A stretch of DNA of 64,000 bases. Source: Bombus terrestris (taxonomy: Eukaryota > Arthropoda > Insecta > Hymenoptera > Apidae). Below are positions 10,553 through 23,636 of the stretch, piece after piece. The notes beneath the pieces were generated by a model. That model ran no database searches. It saw only the letters and a list, made by a program, of their open reading frames with translations, and had not been told where the DNA came from. Every line of letters begins with the position of its first letter. Position 1 is the stretch's first letter. Location of the stretch: assembly GCF_910591885.1 (NCBI RefSeq), contig NW_025963551.1, forward strand, positions 744,001-808,000. Reading direction: 5' to 3'. The position numbers were made by a program, and so were the translations under genes.

Positions 10553-13500
10553 CACAACCGATCCGACACGTTCGCAAATTTGAAATTAGTCGCCTCCTTA
10601 TCGGATAACGAACACAAGAGGGATTGGTTTTAGGTTAGGCTATAGTTATCGATCGGGCGCAGCGAGCGAGGGACGCATAAAGGTGTGTCACAAACCAACG
10701 GTTTGTCACATAGGGTCATTGAAATATTCGCACCAGCCCCAGGAGCCGGAAGTCTTTATCGAATTGCCTACAGACAATAGTTTACAGTATATCAATATTT
10801 GTACATAAATAGTAATATTTTCACACAGTACAGTGCAACGTGAGGTCCGAAATCGCTGACAAATTGAGGTAATAACAGGAAATATATGCAAGGCAATATA
10901 AGGTATATGTATAGCTTGGAAATTGTAATCGTTGCTCGCTCGCTCCGCCCGAACGTAAGAATCTAGCCCAACCTCACAACCGATCCGACACGTTCGCAAA
11001 TTTCAAATTAGTCGCCTCCTTATCGGATAACGAACGCAAGAGGGATTGGTTTTAGGTTAGGCTATAGTTATCGGGCGAGCACAGGGAGCGAGGGACGCGT
11101 AAGGGTGTGTCACAAACCAACGGTTTGTCACATAGGGTCATTGAAATATTCGCACCAGCCCCAGGAGCCGGAAGTCTTTATCGAATTGCCTACAGACAAT
11201 AGTTTACAGTGTATCAATATTTGTACATAAATAGTAATATTTTCACACAGTACAGTGCAACGTGAGGTCCGAAATCGCTGACAAATTGAGGTAATAACAG
11301 GAAATATATGCAAGGCAATATAAGGTATATGTATAGCTTGGAAATTGTAATCGTTGCTCGCTCGCTCCGCCCGCTCGTAAGAATCTAGCCCAACCTCACA
11401 ACCGATCCGACACGTTCGCAAATTTCAAATTAGTCGCCTCCTTATCGGATAACGAACGCAAGAGGGATTGGTTTTAGGTTAGGCTATAGTTATCGGGCGA
11501 GCACAGGGAGCGAGGGACGCGTAAGGGTGTGTCACAAACCAACGGTTTGTCACATAGGGTCATTGAAATATTCGCACCAGCCCCAGGAGCCGGAAGTCTT
11601 TATCGAATTGCCTACAGACAATAGTTTACAGTATATCAATATTTGTACATAAATAGTAATATTTTCACACAGTACAGTGCAACGTGAGGTCCGAAATCGC
11701 TGACAAATTGAGGTAATAACAGGAAATATATGCAAGGCAATATAAGGTATATGTATAGCTTGGAAATTGTAATCGTTGCTCGCTCGCTCCGCTCGCTCGT
11801 AAGAATCTAGCCCAACCTCACAACCGATCCGACACGTTCGCAAATTTGAAATTAGTCGCCTCCTTATCGGATAACGAACACAAGAGGGATTGGTTTTACG
11901 TTAGGCTATAGTTATCGATCGGGCGCAGCGAGCGAGGGACGCATGAAGGTGTGTCACAAACCAACGGTTTGTCACATAGGGTCATTGAAATATTCGCACC
12001 AGCCCCAGGAGCCGGAAGTCTTTATCGAATTGCCTACAGACAATAGTTTACAGTATATCAATATTTGTACATAAATAGTAATATTTTCACACAGTACAGT
12101 GCAACGTGAGGTCCGAAATCGCAGACAAATTGAGGTAATAACAGGAAATATATGCAAGGCAATATAAGGTATATGTATAGCTTGGAAATTGTAATCGTTG
12201 CTCGCTCGCTCCGCTCGCTCGTAAGAATCTAGCCCAACCTCACAACCGATCCGACACGTTCGCAAATTTGAAATTAGTCGCCTCCTTATCGGATAACGAA
12301 CACAAGAGGGATTGGTTTTAGGTTAGGCTATAGTTATCGATCGGGCGCAGCGAGCGAGGGACGCATAAAGGTGTGTCACAAACCAACGGTTTGTCACATA
12401 GGGTCATTGAAATATTCGCACCAGCCCCAGGAGCCGGAAGTCTTTATCGAATTGCCTACAGACAATAGTTTACAGTATATCAATATTTGTACATAAATAG
12501 TAATATTTTCACACAGTACAGTGCAACGTGAGGTCCGAAATCGCTGACAAATTGAGGTAATAACAGGAAATATATGCACGGCACCATAAGGTATATGTAT
12601 AGCTTGGAAATTGTAATCGTTGCTCGCTCGCTCCGCTCGAACGTAAGAATCTAGTCCAACCTCACAACCGATCCGACACGTTCGCAAATTTGAAATTAGT
12701 CGCCTCCTTATCGGATAACGAACACAAGAGGGATTGGTTTTAGGTTAGGCTATAGTTATCGATCGGGCGCAGCGAGCGAGGGACGCATAAAGGTGTGTCA
12801 CAAACCAACGGTTTGTCACATAGGGTCATTGAAATATTCGCACCAGCCCCAGGAGCCGGAAGTCTTTATCGAATTGCCTACAGACAATAGTTTACAGTAT
12901 ATCAATATTTGTACATAAATAGTAATATTTTCACACAGTACAGTGCAACGTGAGGTCCGAAATCGCTGACAAATTGAGGTAATAACAGGAAATATATGCA
13001 AGGCAATATAAGGTATATGTATAGCTTGGAAATTGTAATCGTTGCTCGCTCGCTCCGCCCGCTCGTAAGAATCTAGCCCAACCTCACAACCGATCCGACA
13101 CGTTCGCAAATTTCAAATTAGTCGCCTCCTTATCGGATAACGAACGCAAGAGGGATTGGTTTTAGGTTAGGCTATAGTTATCGGGCGAGCACAGGGAGCG
13201 AGGGACGCGTAAGGGTGTGTCACAAACCAACGGTTTGTCACATAGGGTCATTGAAATATTCGCACCAGCCCCAGGAGCCGGAAGTCTTTATCGAATTGCC
13301 TACAGACAATAGTTTACAGTGTATCAATATTTGTACATAAATAGTAATATTTTCACACAGTACAGTGCAACGTGAGGTCCGAAATCGCTGACAAATTGAG
13401 GTAATAACAGGAAATATATGCAAGGCAATATAAGGTATATGTATAGCTTGGAAATTGTAATCGTTGCTCGCTCGCTCCGCCCGCTCGTAAGAATCTAGCC

Positions 13501-14772
13501 CAACCTCACAACCGATCCGACACGTTCGCAAATTTCAAATTAGTCGCCTCCTTATCGGATAACGAACGCAAGAGGGATTGGTTTTAGGTTAGGCTATAGT
13601 TATCGGGCGAGCACAGGGAGCGAGGGACGCGTAAGGGTGTGTCACAAACCAACGGTTTGTCACATAGGGTCATTGAAATATTCGCACCAGCCCCAGGAGC
13701 CGGAAGTCTTTATCGAATTGCCTACAGACAATAGTTTACAGTATATCAATATTTGTACATAAATAGTAATATTTTCACACAGTACAGTGCAACGTGAGGT
13801 CCGAAATCGCTGACAAATTGAGGTAATAACAGGAAATATATGCAAGGCAATATAAGGTATATGTATAGCTTGGAAATTGTAATCGTTGCTCGCTCGCTCC
13901 GCTCGCCCGTAAGAATCTAGCCCAACCTCACAACCGATCCGACACGTTCGCAAATTTGAAATTAGTCGCCTCCTTATCGGATAACGAACACAAGAGGGAT
14001 TGGTTTTAGGTTAGGCTATAGTTATCGATCGGGCGCAGCGAGCGAGGGACGCATGAAGGTGTGTCACAAACCAACGGTTTGTCACATAGGGTCATTGAAA
14101 TATTCGCACCAGCCCCAGGAGCCGGAAGTCTTTATCGAATTGCCTACAGACAATAGTTTACAGTATATCAATATTTGTACATAAATAGTAATATTTTCAC
14201 ACAGTACAGTGCAACGTGAGGTCCGAAATCGCAGACAAATTGAGGTAATAACAGGAAATATATGCAAGGCAATATAAGGTATATGTATAGCTTGGAAATT
14301 GTAATCGTTGCTCGCTCGCTCCGCTCGCTCGTAAGAATCTAGCCCAACCTCACAACCGATCCGACACGTTCGCAAATTTGAAATTAGTCGCCTCCTTATC
14401 GGATAACGAACACAAGAGGGATTGGTTTTAGGTTAGGCTATAGTTATCGATCGGGCGCAGCGAGCGAGGGACGCATAAAGGTGTGTCACAAACCAACGGT
14501 TTGTCACATAGGGTCATTGAAATATTCGCACCAGCCCCAGGAGCCGGAAGTCTTTATCGAATTGCCTACAGACAATAGTTTACAGTATATCAATATTTGT
14601 ACATAAATAGTAATATTTTCACACAGTACAGTGCAACGTGAGGTCCGAAATCGCTGACAAATTGAGGTAATAACAGGAAATATATGCACGGCACCATAAG
14701 GTATATGTATAGCTTGGAAATAGTTATCGTTGCTCGCTCGCTCCGCTCGCTCGTAAGAATCTAGTCCAACCT
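10553..14772. repeat. 5-monomer HOR, second location (monomers 26-35)
   Basis: Two further copies of the 2110-bp unit seen at the window's left end. The order is class A, B with GTGTATC, B with GTATATC, A with GCATGAAGG and GCAGACAAATTG, then A with GCACGGCACC. The starts are 10553, 10975, 11397, 11819 and 12241, then 12663, 13085, 13507, 13929 and 14351. The copy at 14351 also has GGAAATAGTTATCG, shared with 18571 and 35034. The copy at 11819 has TTTTACGTTAGG, a break in the telomere-like motif. The offset from the first location is 10552 bp, that is 25 monomers plus 2 bases. Confidence 0.87.
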
Positions 14773-16460
14773 CACAACCGATCCGACACGTTCGCAAATT
14801 TGAAATTAGTCGCCTCCTTATCGGATATCGAACGCAAGAGGGATTGGTTTTAGGTTAGGCTATAGTTATCGAGCGAGCGCAGCGAGCGAGGGACGCATAA
14901 AGGTGTGTCACGAACCAACGGTTTGTCACATAGGGACATTGAAATATTCGCACCAGCCCGAGGAGTCGGAAGTCTTTATCGAATTGCCTACAGACAAAAG
15001 TTTACAGTATATCAATATTTGTACATAAATAGTAATAATTTCACACAGTACAGTGCAACGTGAGGTCCGAAATCGCTGACAAATTGAGGTAATGACAGGA
15101 AATATATGCAAGGCAATATAAGGTATATGTATAGCTTGGAAATTGTAATCGTTGCTCGCTCGCTCCGCTCGCTCGTAAGAATCTAGTCCAACCTCCCAAC
15201 CGATCCGAGACGTTCGCAAATTTGAAATTAGTCCCCTCCTTATCGAATGGCGAACGTATGAGTTATTGGTTTTAGGTTAGGCTATAGTTTTCAAGCGAGC
15301 GCAGCGAGCGAGGGTCGCGTAAAGGTGTGTCACAAACCAACGGTTTGGCACTTAGGGACATTGAAATATTCGCACCAGCCCGAGGAGTCGGAAGCCTTTA
15401 TCGCGTTGCCTACTGACAAAAGTTTACAGTTTATCAATAGTTTTACATAAATAGTAATATTTCCACATAGTACGGTGCAACGAGAGGTCCGAAATCGCTG
15501 ACAAATTGAGGTAATAACAGGAAATATATGCAAGGCAATATAAGGTGTATGTATAGCTTGGAAATTGTAATCGTTGCTCGCTCGCTCCGCTCGCTCGTAA
15601 GAATCTAGTCCAACCTCACAACCGATCCGACACGTTCGCAAATTTGAAGTTAGTCCCCTCCTTATCGGATAACGAAAGCAAGAGGGATTGGTTTTAGGTT
15701 AGGCTATAGTTATCGGGCGAGCACAGGGAGCGAGGGACGCGTAAGGGTGTGTCACAAACCAACGGTTTGTCACATAGGGTCATTGAAATATTCGCACCAG
15801 CCCCAGGAGCCGGAAGTCTTTATCGAATTGCGTACTGACAAAAGTTTACAGTATATCAATATTTGTACATAAATAGTAATATTTTCACACAGTACAATGC
15901 AACGTGAGGTCCGAAATCGCTGACAAATTGAGGTAATAATAGGAAATATATGCAGGACAATATAAGATATATGTATAGCTTGGAAATTGTAATCGTTGCT
16001 CGCTCGCTCCGCTCGAACGTAAGAATCTAGTCCAACCTCACAACCGATCCGACACGTTCGCAAATTTGAAATTAGTCGCCTCCTTATCGGATAACGAACA
16101 CAAGAGGGATTGGTTTTAGGTTAGGCTATAGTTATCGATCGGGCGGAGCGAGCGAGGGACGCATAAAGGTGTGTCACAAATCATCGGATTGGCACAAAGG
16201 GACATTGAAATATTCGCACCTGCCCGAGGAGTAGGAAGTCTTTATCGAGTTGCCTACTGACAAAAGTTTACAGTTTATCAATATTTGTACATAAATAGTA
16301 ATATTTTCACACAGTACAGTGCAACGTGAGGTCCGAAATCGCTGACAAATTGAGGTAATAACAGGAAATATATGCAAGGCAATATAAGGTATATGTATAG
16401 CTTGGAAATTGTAATCGTTGCTCGCTCGCTCCGCTCGCCCGTAAGAATCTAGCCCAACCT
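14773..16460. repeat. Divergent four-monomer block (monomers 36-39)
   Basis: The copy at 14773 has GGATATCGAACGCAAG, ATCGAGCGAGCGCAGC, AATAATTTCAC, AATGACAGG and CCGAGACG. The copy at 15195 is class C with TGCAACGAGAGG. The copy at 15617 is class D with GCGTACTGAC and TACAATGCAAC. The copy at 16039 is class A with GGGCGGAGCG and AATCATCGGATTGG. The same series, from AATAATTTCAC onward, occurs at 19838-21525 and 24060-25747. It was therefore probably the donor, or an earlier copy, for the 4222-bp HOR. The offset 15195 to 20260 is 5065 bp, 12 monomers plus 1. Confidence 0.82.
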
Positions 16461-19414
16461 CACAACCGATCCGACACGTTCGCAAATTTGAAATTAGTCG
16501 CCTCCTTATCGGATAACGAACACAAGAGGGATTGGTTTTAGGTTAGGCTATAGTTATCGGGCGAGCACAGGGAGCGAGGGACGCGTAAGGGTGTGTCACA
16601 AACCAACGGTTTGTCACATAGGGTCATTGAAATATTCGCACCAGCCCCAGGAGCCGGAAGTCTTTATCGAATTGCCTACAGACAATAGCTTACAGTATAT
16701 CAATATTTGTACATAAATAGTAATATTTTCACACAGTACAGTGCAACGTGAGGTCCGAAATCGCTGACAAATTGAGGTAATAACAGGAAATATATGCAAG
16801 GCAATATAAGGTATATGTATAGCTTGGAAATTGTAATCGTTGCTCGCTCGCTCCGCTCGCTCGTAAGAATCTAGCCCAACCTCACAACCGATCCGACACG
16901 TTCGCAAATTTGAAATTAGTCGCCTCCTTATCGGATAACGAACACAAGAGGGATTGGTTTTAGGTTAGGCTATAGTTATCGATCGGGCGCAGCGAGCGAG
17001 GGACGCATGAAGGTGTGTCACAAACCAACGGTTTGTCACATAGGGTCATTGAAATATTCGCACCAGCCCCAGGAGCCGGAAGTCTTTATCGAATTGCCTA
17101 CAGACAATAGTTTACAGTATATCAATATTTGTACATAAATAGTAATATTTTCACACAGTACAGTGCAACGTGAGGTCCGAAATCGCAGACAAATTGAGGT
17201 AATAACAGGAAATATATGCAAGGCAATATAAGGTATATGTATAGCTTGGAAATTGTAATCGTTGCTCGCTCGCTCCGCTCGCTCGTAAGAATCTAGCCCA
17301 ACCTCACAACCGATCCGACACGTTCGCAAATTTGAAATTAGTCGCCTCCTTATCGGATAACGAACACAAGAGGGATTGGTTTTAGGTTAGGCTATAGTTA
17401 TCGATCGGGCGCAGCGAGCGAGGGACGCATAAAGGTGTGTCACAAACCAACGGTTTGTCACATAGGGTCATTGAAATATTCGCACCAGCCCCAGGAGCCG
17501 GAAGTCTTTATCGAATTGCCTACAGACAATAGTTTACAGTATATCAATATTTGTACATAAATAGTAATATTTTCACACAGTACAGTGCAACGTGAGGTCC
17601 GAAATCGCTGACAAATTGAGGTAATAACAGGAAATATATGCAAGGCAATATAAGGTATATGTATAGCTTGGAAATTGTAATCGTTGCTCGCTCGCTCCGC
17701 CCGCTCGTAAGAATCTAGCCCAACCTCACAACCGATCCGACACGTTCGCAAATTTGAAATTTGTCCCCTCCTTATCGAATGGCGAACGTAAGAGGTATTG
17801 GTTTTAGGTTAGGCTATAGTTATCGGGCTAGCACAGGGAGCGAGGGACGCGTAAGGGTGTGTCACAAACCAACGGTTTGTCACATAGGGTCATTGAAATA
17901 TTCGCACCAGCCCCAGGAGCCGGAAGTCTTTATCGAATTGCCTACAGACAAAAGTTTACAGTATATCAATATTTGTACATAAATAGTAATATTTTCACAC
18001 AGTACAGTGCAACGTGAGGTCCGAAATCGCTGACAAATTGAGGTAATAACAGGAAATATATGCAAGGCAATATAAGGTATATGTATAGCTTGGAAATTGT
18101 AATCGTTGCTCGCTCGCTCCGCCCGCTCGTAAGAATCTAGCCCAACCTCACAACCGATCCGACACGTTCGCAAATTTCAAATTAGTCGCCTCCTTATCGG
18201 ATAACGAACGCAAGAGGGATTGGTTTTAGGTTAGGCTATAGTTATCGGGCGAGCACAGGGAGCGAGGGACGCGTAAGGGTGCGTCACAAACCAACGGTTT
18301 GTCTCATAGCGTCATTGAAATATTCGCACCAGCCCCAGGAGCCGGAAGTCTTTATCGAATTGCCTACAGACAATAGTTTACAGTGTATCAATATTTGTAC
18401 ATAAATAGTAATATTTTCACACAGTACAGTGCATCGTGAGGTCCGAAATCGCTGACAAATTGAGGTAATAACAGGAAATATATGCAAGGCAATATAAGGT
18501 ATATGTATAGCTTGGAAATTGTAATCGTTGCTCGCTCGCTCCGCTCGCTCGTAAGAATCTAGCCCAACCTCACAACCGATCCGACACGTTCGCAAATTTC
18601 AAATTAGTCGCCTCCTTATCGGATAACGAACGCAAGAGGGATTGGTTTTAGGTTAGGCTATAGTTATCGGGCGAGCACAGGGAGCGAGGGACGCGTAAGG
18701 GTGTGTCACAAACCAACGGTTTGTCACATAGGGTCATTGAAATATTCGCACCAGCCCCAGGAGCCGGAAGTCTTTATCGAATTGCCTACAGACAATAGTT
18801 TACAGTATATCAATATTTGTACATAAATAGTAATATTTTCACACAGTACAGTGCAACGTGAGGTCCGAAATCGCTGACAAATTGAGGTAATAACAGGAAA
18901 TATATGCACGGCACCATAAGGTATATGTATAGCTTGGAAATAGTTATCGTTGCTCGCTCGCTCCGCTCGCTCGTAAGAATCTAGTCCAACCTCACAACCG
19001 ATCCGACACGTTCGCAAATTTGAAATTAGTCGCCTCCTTATCGGATATCGAACGCAAGAGGGATTGGTTTTAGGTTAGGCTATAGTTATCGAGCGAGCGC
19101 AGCGAGCGAGGGACGCATAAAGGTGTGTCACGAACCAACGGTTTGTCACATAGGGACATTGAAATATTCGCACCAGCCCGAGGAGTCGGAAGTCTTTATC
19201 GCGTTGCCTACTGACAAAAGTTTACAGTTTATCAATAGTTTTACATAAATAGTAATATTTCCACATAGTACGGTGCAACGTAAGGTCCGAAATCGCTGAC
19301 AAATTGAGGTAATAACAGGAAATATATGCAAGGCAATATAAGGTATATGTATAGCTTGGAAATTGTAATCGTTGCTCGCTCGCTCCGCTCGCTCGTAAGA
19401 ATCTAGTCCAACCT
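16461..19414. repeat. Mixed A/B segment with one C-to-B chimera (monomers 40-46)
   Basis: The starts are 16461 (A-to-B chimera with TAGCTTACAG), 16883 (A, GCATGAAGG, GCAGAC), 17305 (A ending CGCCCGCTCG), 17727 (C-to-B chimera), 18149 (B with GTGCGTCAC, TCTCATAGCGTC and GCATCGTGAGG), 18571 (B, GCACGGCACC, AAATAGTTATCG) and 18993 (GGATATCGAACG, then a C-like right half with GTACGGTGCAACGTAAGG). The run from 17305 is closely paralleled from 33346 at an offset of 16041 bp, except that the later block has one extra monomer, at 34612. Confidence 0.78.
17727..18148. repeat. C-to-B chimeric monomer (also at 5910 and 33768)
   Basis: The left end is class C (AATTTGTCCCCTCC, TTATCGAATGGCGAACG) and the part after GGTTTTAGGTTAGGCTATAG is class B (GCGAGCACAGGGAG, ACGCGTAAGGG; here mutated to GGGCTAGCACAGGG). 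The same chimera is at 5910-6331 and 33768-34189 with identical AAATTTGTCCCC and GTAAGAGGTATTGG. The three are therefore copies of one recombination product, not independent events. The spacings are 11817 and 16041 bp. Confidence 0.85.
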
Positions 19415-21947
19415 AACAACCGATCCGACACGTTCGCAAATTTGAAGTTAGTCCCCTCCTTATCGGATAACGAAAGCAAGAGGGATTGCTTTTAGGTTAG
19501 GCTATAGTTATCGGGCGAGCACAGGGAGCGAGGGACGCGTAAGGGTGTGTCACAAACCAACGGTTTGTCACATAGGGTCATTGAAATATTCGCACCAGCC
19601 CCAGGAGCCGGAAGTCTTTATCGAATTGCGTACTGACAAAAGTTTACAGTATATCAATATTTGTACACAAATAGTAATATTTTCACATAGTACAGTTGCA
19701 ACGTGAGGACCGAAATCGCTGACAAATTAAGGTAATAACAGGAAATATATGCACGGCACCAAAAGGTATATGTATAGCTTGGAAATTGTAATCGTTGCTC
19801 GCTCGCTCCGCTCGCTCGGAAGAATCTAGTCCAACCTCACAACCGATCCGACACGTTCGCAAATTTGAAAATAGTCGCCTCCTTATCGGATAACGAACGC
19901 AAGAGGGATTGGTTTTAGGTTAGGCTATAGTTATCGGGCGAGCACAGGGAGCGAGGGTCGCGTAAGGGTGTGTCACAAACCAACGGTTTGTCACATAGGG
20001 TCATTGAAATATTCGCACCAGCCCCAGGAGCCGGAAGTCTTTATCGAATTGCCTACAGACAAAAGTTTACAGTATATCAATATTTGTACATAAATAGTAA
20101 TAATTTCACACAGTACAGTGCAACGTGAGGTCCGAAATCGCTGACAAATTGAGGTAATGACAGGAAATATATGCAAGGCAATATAAGGTATATGTATAGC
20201 TTGGAAATTGTAATCGTTGCTCGCTCGCTCCGCTCGCTCGTAAGAATCTAGTCCAACCTCCCAACCGATCCGAGACGTTCGCAAATTTGAAATTTGTCCC
20301 CTCCTTATCGAATGGCGAACGTATGAGGTATTGGTTTTAGGTTAGGCTATAGTTTTCAAGCGAGCGCAGCGAGCGAGGGTCGCGTAAAGGTGTGTCACAA
20401 ACCAACGGTTTGGCACTTAGGGACATTGAAATATTCGCACCAGCCCGAGGAGTCGGAAGCCTTTATCGCGTTGCCTACTGACAAAAGTTTACAGTTTATC
20501 AATAGTTTTACATAAATAGTAATATTTCCACATAGTACGGTGCAACGAGAGGTCCGAAATCGCTGACAAATTGAGGTAATAACAGGAAATATATGCAAGG
20601 CAATATAAGGTGTATGTATAGCTTGGAAATTGTAATCGTTGCTCGCTCGCTCCGCTCGCTCGTAAGAATCTAGTCCAACCTCACAACCGATCCGACACGT
20701 TCGCAAATTTGAAGTTAGTCCCCTCCTTATCGGATAACGAAAGCAAGAGGGATTGGTTTTAGGTTAGGCTATAGTTATCGGGCGAGCACAGGGAGCGAGG
20801 GACGCGTAAGGGTGTGTCACAAACCAACGGTTTGTCACATAGGGTCATTGAAATATTCGCACCAGCCCCAGGAGCCGGAAGTCTTTATCGAATTGCGTAC
20901 TGACAAAAGTTTACAGTATATCAATATTTGTACATAAATAGTAATATTTTCACACAGTACAATGCAACGTGAGGTCCGAAATCGCTGACAAATTGAGGTA
21001 ATAATAGGAAATATATGCAGGACAATATAAGATATATGTATAGCTTGGAAATTGTAATCGTTGCTCGCTCGCTCCGCTCGAACGTAAGAATCTAGTCCAA
21101 CCTCACAACCGATCCGACACGTTCGCAAATTTGAAATTAGTCGCCTCCTTATCGGATAACGAACACAAGAGGGATTGGTTTTAGGTTAGGCTATAGTTAT
21201 CGATCGGGCGGAGCGAGCGAGGGACGCATAAAGGTGTGTCACAAATCATCGGATTGGCACAAAGGGACATTGAAATATTCGCACCTGCCCGAGGAGTAGG
21301 AAGTCTTTATCGAGTTGCCTACTGACAAAAGTTTACAGTTTATCAATATTTGTACATAAATAGTAATATTTTCACACAGTACAGTGCAACGTGAGGTCCG
21401 AAATCGCTGACAAATTGAGGTAATAACAGGAAATATATGCAAGGCAATATAAGGTATATGTATAGCTTGGAAATTGTAATCGTTGCTCGCTCGCTCCGCT
21501 CGCCCGTAAGAATCTAGCCCAACCTCACAACCGATCCGACACGTTCGCAAATTTGAAATTAGTCGCCTCCTTATCGGATAACGAACACAAGAAGGATTGG
21601 TTTTAGGTTAGGCTATAGTTATCGATCGGGCGCAGCGAGCGAGGGACGCATAAAGGTGTGTCACAAACCAACGGTTTGTCACATAGGGTCATTGAAATAT
21701 TCGCACCAGCCCCAGGAGTCGGAAGTCTTTATCGAATTGCCTACAGACAATAGTTTACAGTATATCAATATTTGTACATAAATAGTAATATTTCCACATA
21801 GTACGGTGCAACGTAAGGTCCGAAATCGCTGACAAATTGAGGTAATAACAGGAAATATATGCAAGGCAATATAAGGTATATGTATAGCTGGGAAATTGTA
21901 ATCGTTGCTCGCTCGCTCCGCTCGAACGTAAGAATCTAGTCCAACCT

Positions 21948-22370
21948 CACAACCGATCCGACACGTTCGCAAATTTGAAGTTAGTCCCCTCCTTATCGGA
22001 TAACGAAAGCAAGAGGGATTGGTTTTAGGTTAGGCTATAGTTATCGATCGGGCGCAGCGAGCGAGGGACGCATAAAGGTGTGTCACAAACCAACGGTTTG
22101 TCACATAGGGTTATTGAAATATTCGCACCAGCCCCAGGAGTCGGAAGTCTTTATCGAATTGCCTACAGACAATAGTTTACAGTATATCAATATTTGTACA
22201 TAAATAGTAATATTTTCACACAGTACAGTGCAACGTGAGGTCCGAAATCGCTGACAAATTGAAGGTAATAACAGGAAATATATGCAAGGCAATATAAGGT
22301 ATATGTATAGCTTGGAAATTGTAATCGTTGCTCGCTCGCTCCGCTCGCTCGTAAGAATCTAGCCCAACCT
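21948..22370. repeat. D-to-A chimeric monomer with inserted A (also at 26170)
   Basis: The left end is class D (GAAGTTAGTCCCC, GAAAGCAAG). After the invariant GGTTTTAGGTTAGGCTATAG it becomes class A (ATCGATCGGGCGCAGC, CGCATAAAGG). The right half has GGGTTATTG, AGGAGTCGG and GAAGGTAATAAC, where an extra A makes the monomer 423 bp. The copy at 26170-26592 in the second 4222-bp HOR is the same. Confidence 0.85.
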
Positions 22371-22792
22371 CACAACCGATCCGACACGTTCGCAAATTTG
22401 AAATTAGTCGCCTCCTTATCGGATAACGAACACAAGAGGGATTGGTTTTAGGTTAGGCTATAGTTATCGGGCGAGCACAGGGAGCGAGGGACGCGTAAGG
22501 GTGTGTCACAAACCAACGGTTTGTCACATAGGGTCATTGAAATATTCGCACCAGCCCCAGGAGCCGGAAGTCTTTATCGAATTGCCTACAGACAATAGTT
22601 TACAGTGTATCAATATTTGTACATAAATAGTAATATTTTCACACAGTACAGTGCAACGTGAGGTCCGAAATCGCTGACAAATTGAGGTAATAACAGGAAA
22701 TATATGCAAGGCAATATAAGGTATATGTATAGCTTGGAAATTGTAATCGTTGCTCGCTCGCTCCGCTCGCTCGTAAGAATCTAGCCCAACCT
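22371..22792. repeat. A-to-B chimeric monomer (also at 26593; similar at 16461)
   Basis: The left end is class A (GAAATTAGTCGCC, GAACACAAGAGGG). After GGTTTTAGGTTAGGCTATAG it is class B (GCGAGCACAGGGAGC, ACGCGTAAGGG) with GTGTATC. The monomer at 26593 is its HOR partner. The one at 16461 has the same switch but GTATATC and a private TAGCTTACAG, so it may be a separate event. Confidence 0.83.
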
Positions 22793-23636
22793 CACAACCG
22801 ATCCGACACGTTCGCAAATTTGAAATTAGTCGCCTCCTTATCGGATAACGAGCACAAGAGGGATTGGTTTTAGGTTAGGCTATAGTTATCGATCGGGCGC
22901 AGCGAGCGAGGGACGCATAAAGGTGTGTCACAAACCAACGGTTTGTCACATAGGGTCATTGAAATATTCGCACCAGCCCCAGGAGCCGGAAGTCTTTATC
23001 GAATTGCCTACAGACAATAGTTTACAGTATATCAATATTTGTACATAAATAGTAATATTTTCACACAGTACAGTGCAACGTGAGGTCCGAAATCGCTGAC
23101 AAATTGAGGTAATAACAGGAAATATATGCAAGGCAATATAAGGTATATGTATAGCTTGGAAATTGTAATCGTTGCTCGCTCGCTCCGCCCGCTCGTAAGA
23201 ATCTAGCCCAACCTCACAACCGATCCGACACGTTCGCAAATTTCAAATTAGTCGCCTCCTTATCGGATAACGAACGCAAGAGGGATTGGTTTTAGGTTAG
23301 GCTATAGTTATCGGGCGAGCACAGGGAGCGAGGGACGCGTAAGGGTGTGTCACAAACCAACGGTTTGTCACATAGGGTCATTGAAATATTCGCACCAGCC
23401 CCAGGAGCCGGAAGTCTTTATCGAATTGCCTACAGACAATAGTTTACAGTGTATCAATATTTGTACATAAATAGTAATATTTTCACACAGTACAGTGCAA
23501 CGTAAGGTCCGAAATCGCTGACAAATTGAGGTAATAACAGGAAATACATGCAAGGCAATATAAGGTATATGTATAGCTTGGAAATTGTAATCGTTGCTCG
23601 CTCGCTCCGCTCGCTCGTAAGAATCTAGTCCAACCT

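Larger units (their letters stand above)
19415..23636. repeat. 10-monomer HOR of 4222 bp, copy 1 (monomers 47-56)
   Basis: The order is D (with TTGTACACAAATAG and TTGCAACGTGAGGACCG), a monomer with GAAAATAGTCGCC and AATGACAGG, C, D with TACAATGCAAC, A with GGGCGGAGCG, A with GAAGGATTGG and TAGCTGGG, a D-to-A chimera with GGGTTATTG and GAAGGTAATAAC, an A-to-B chimera, A with GAGCACAAG, and B ending in a CGTAAGG right half. Monomers 47-54 match 57-64 one to one. The junction with copy 2 lies near 23501: there GCAACGTAAGG, seen at 19279 in the preceding block, replaces the usual GCAACGTGAGG. This implies the exchange happened inside a monomer. Confidence 0.9.
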
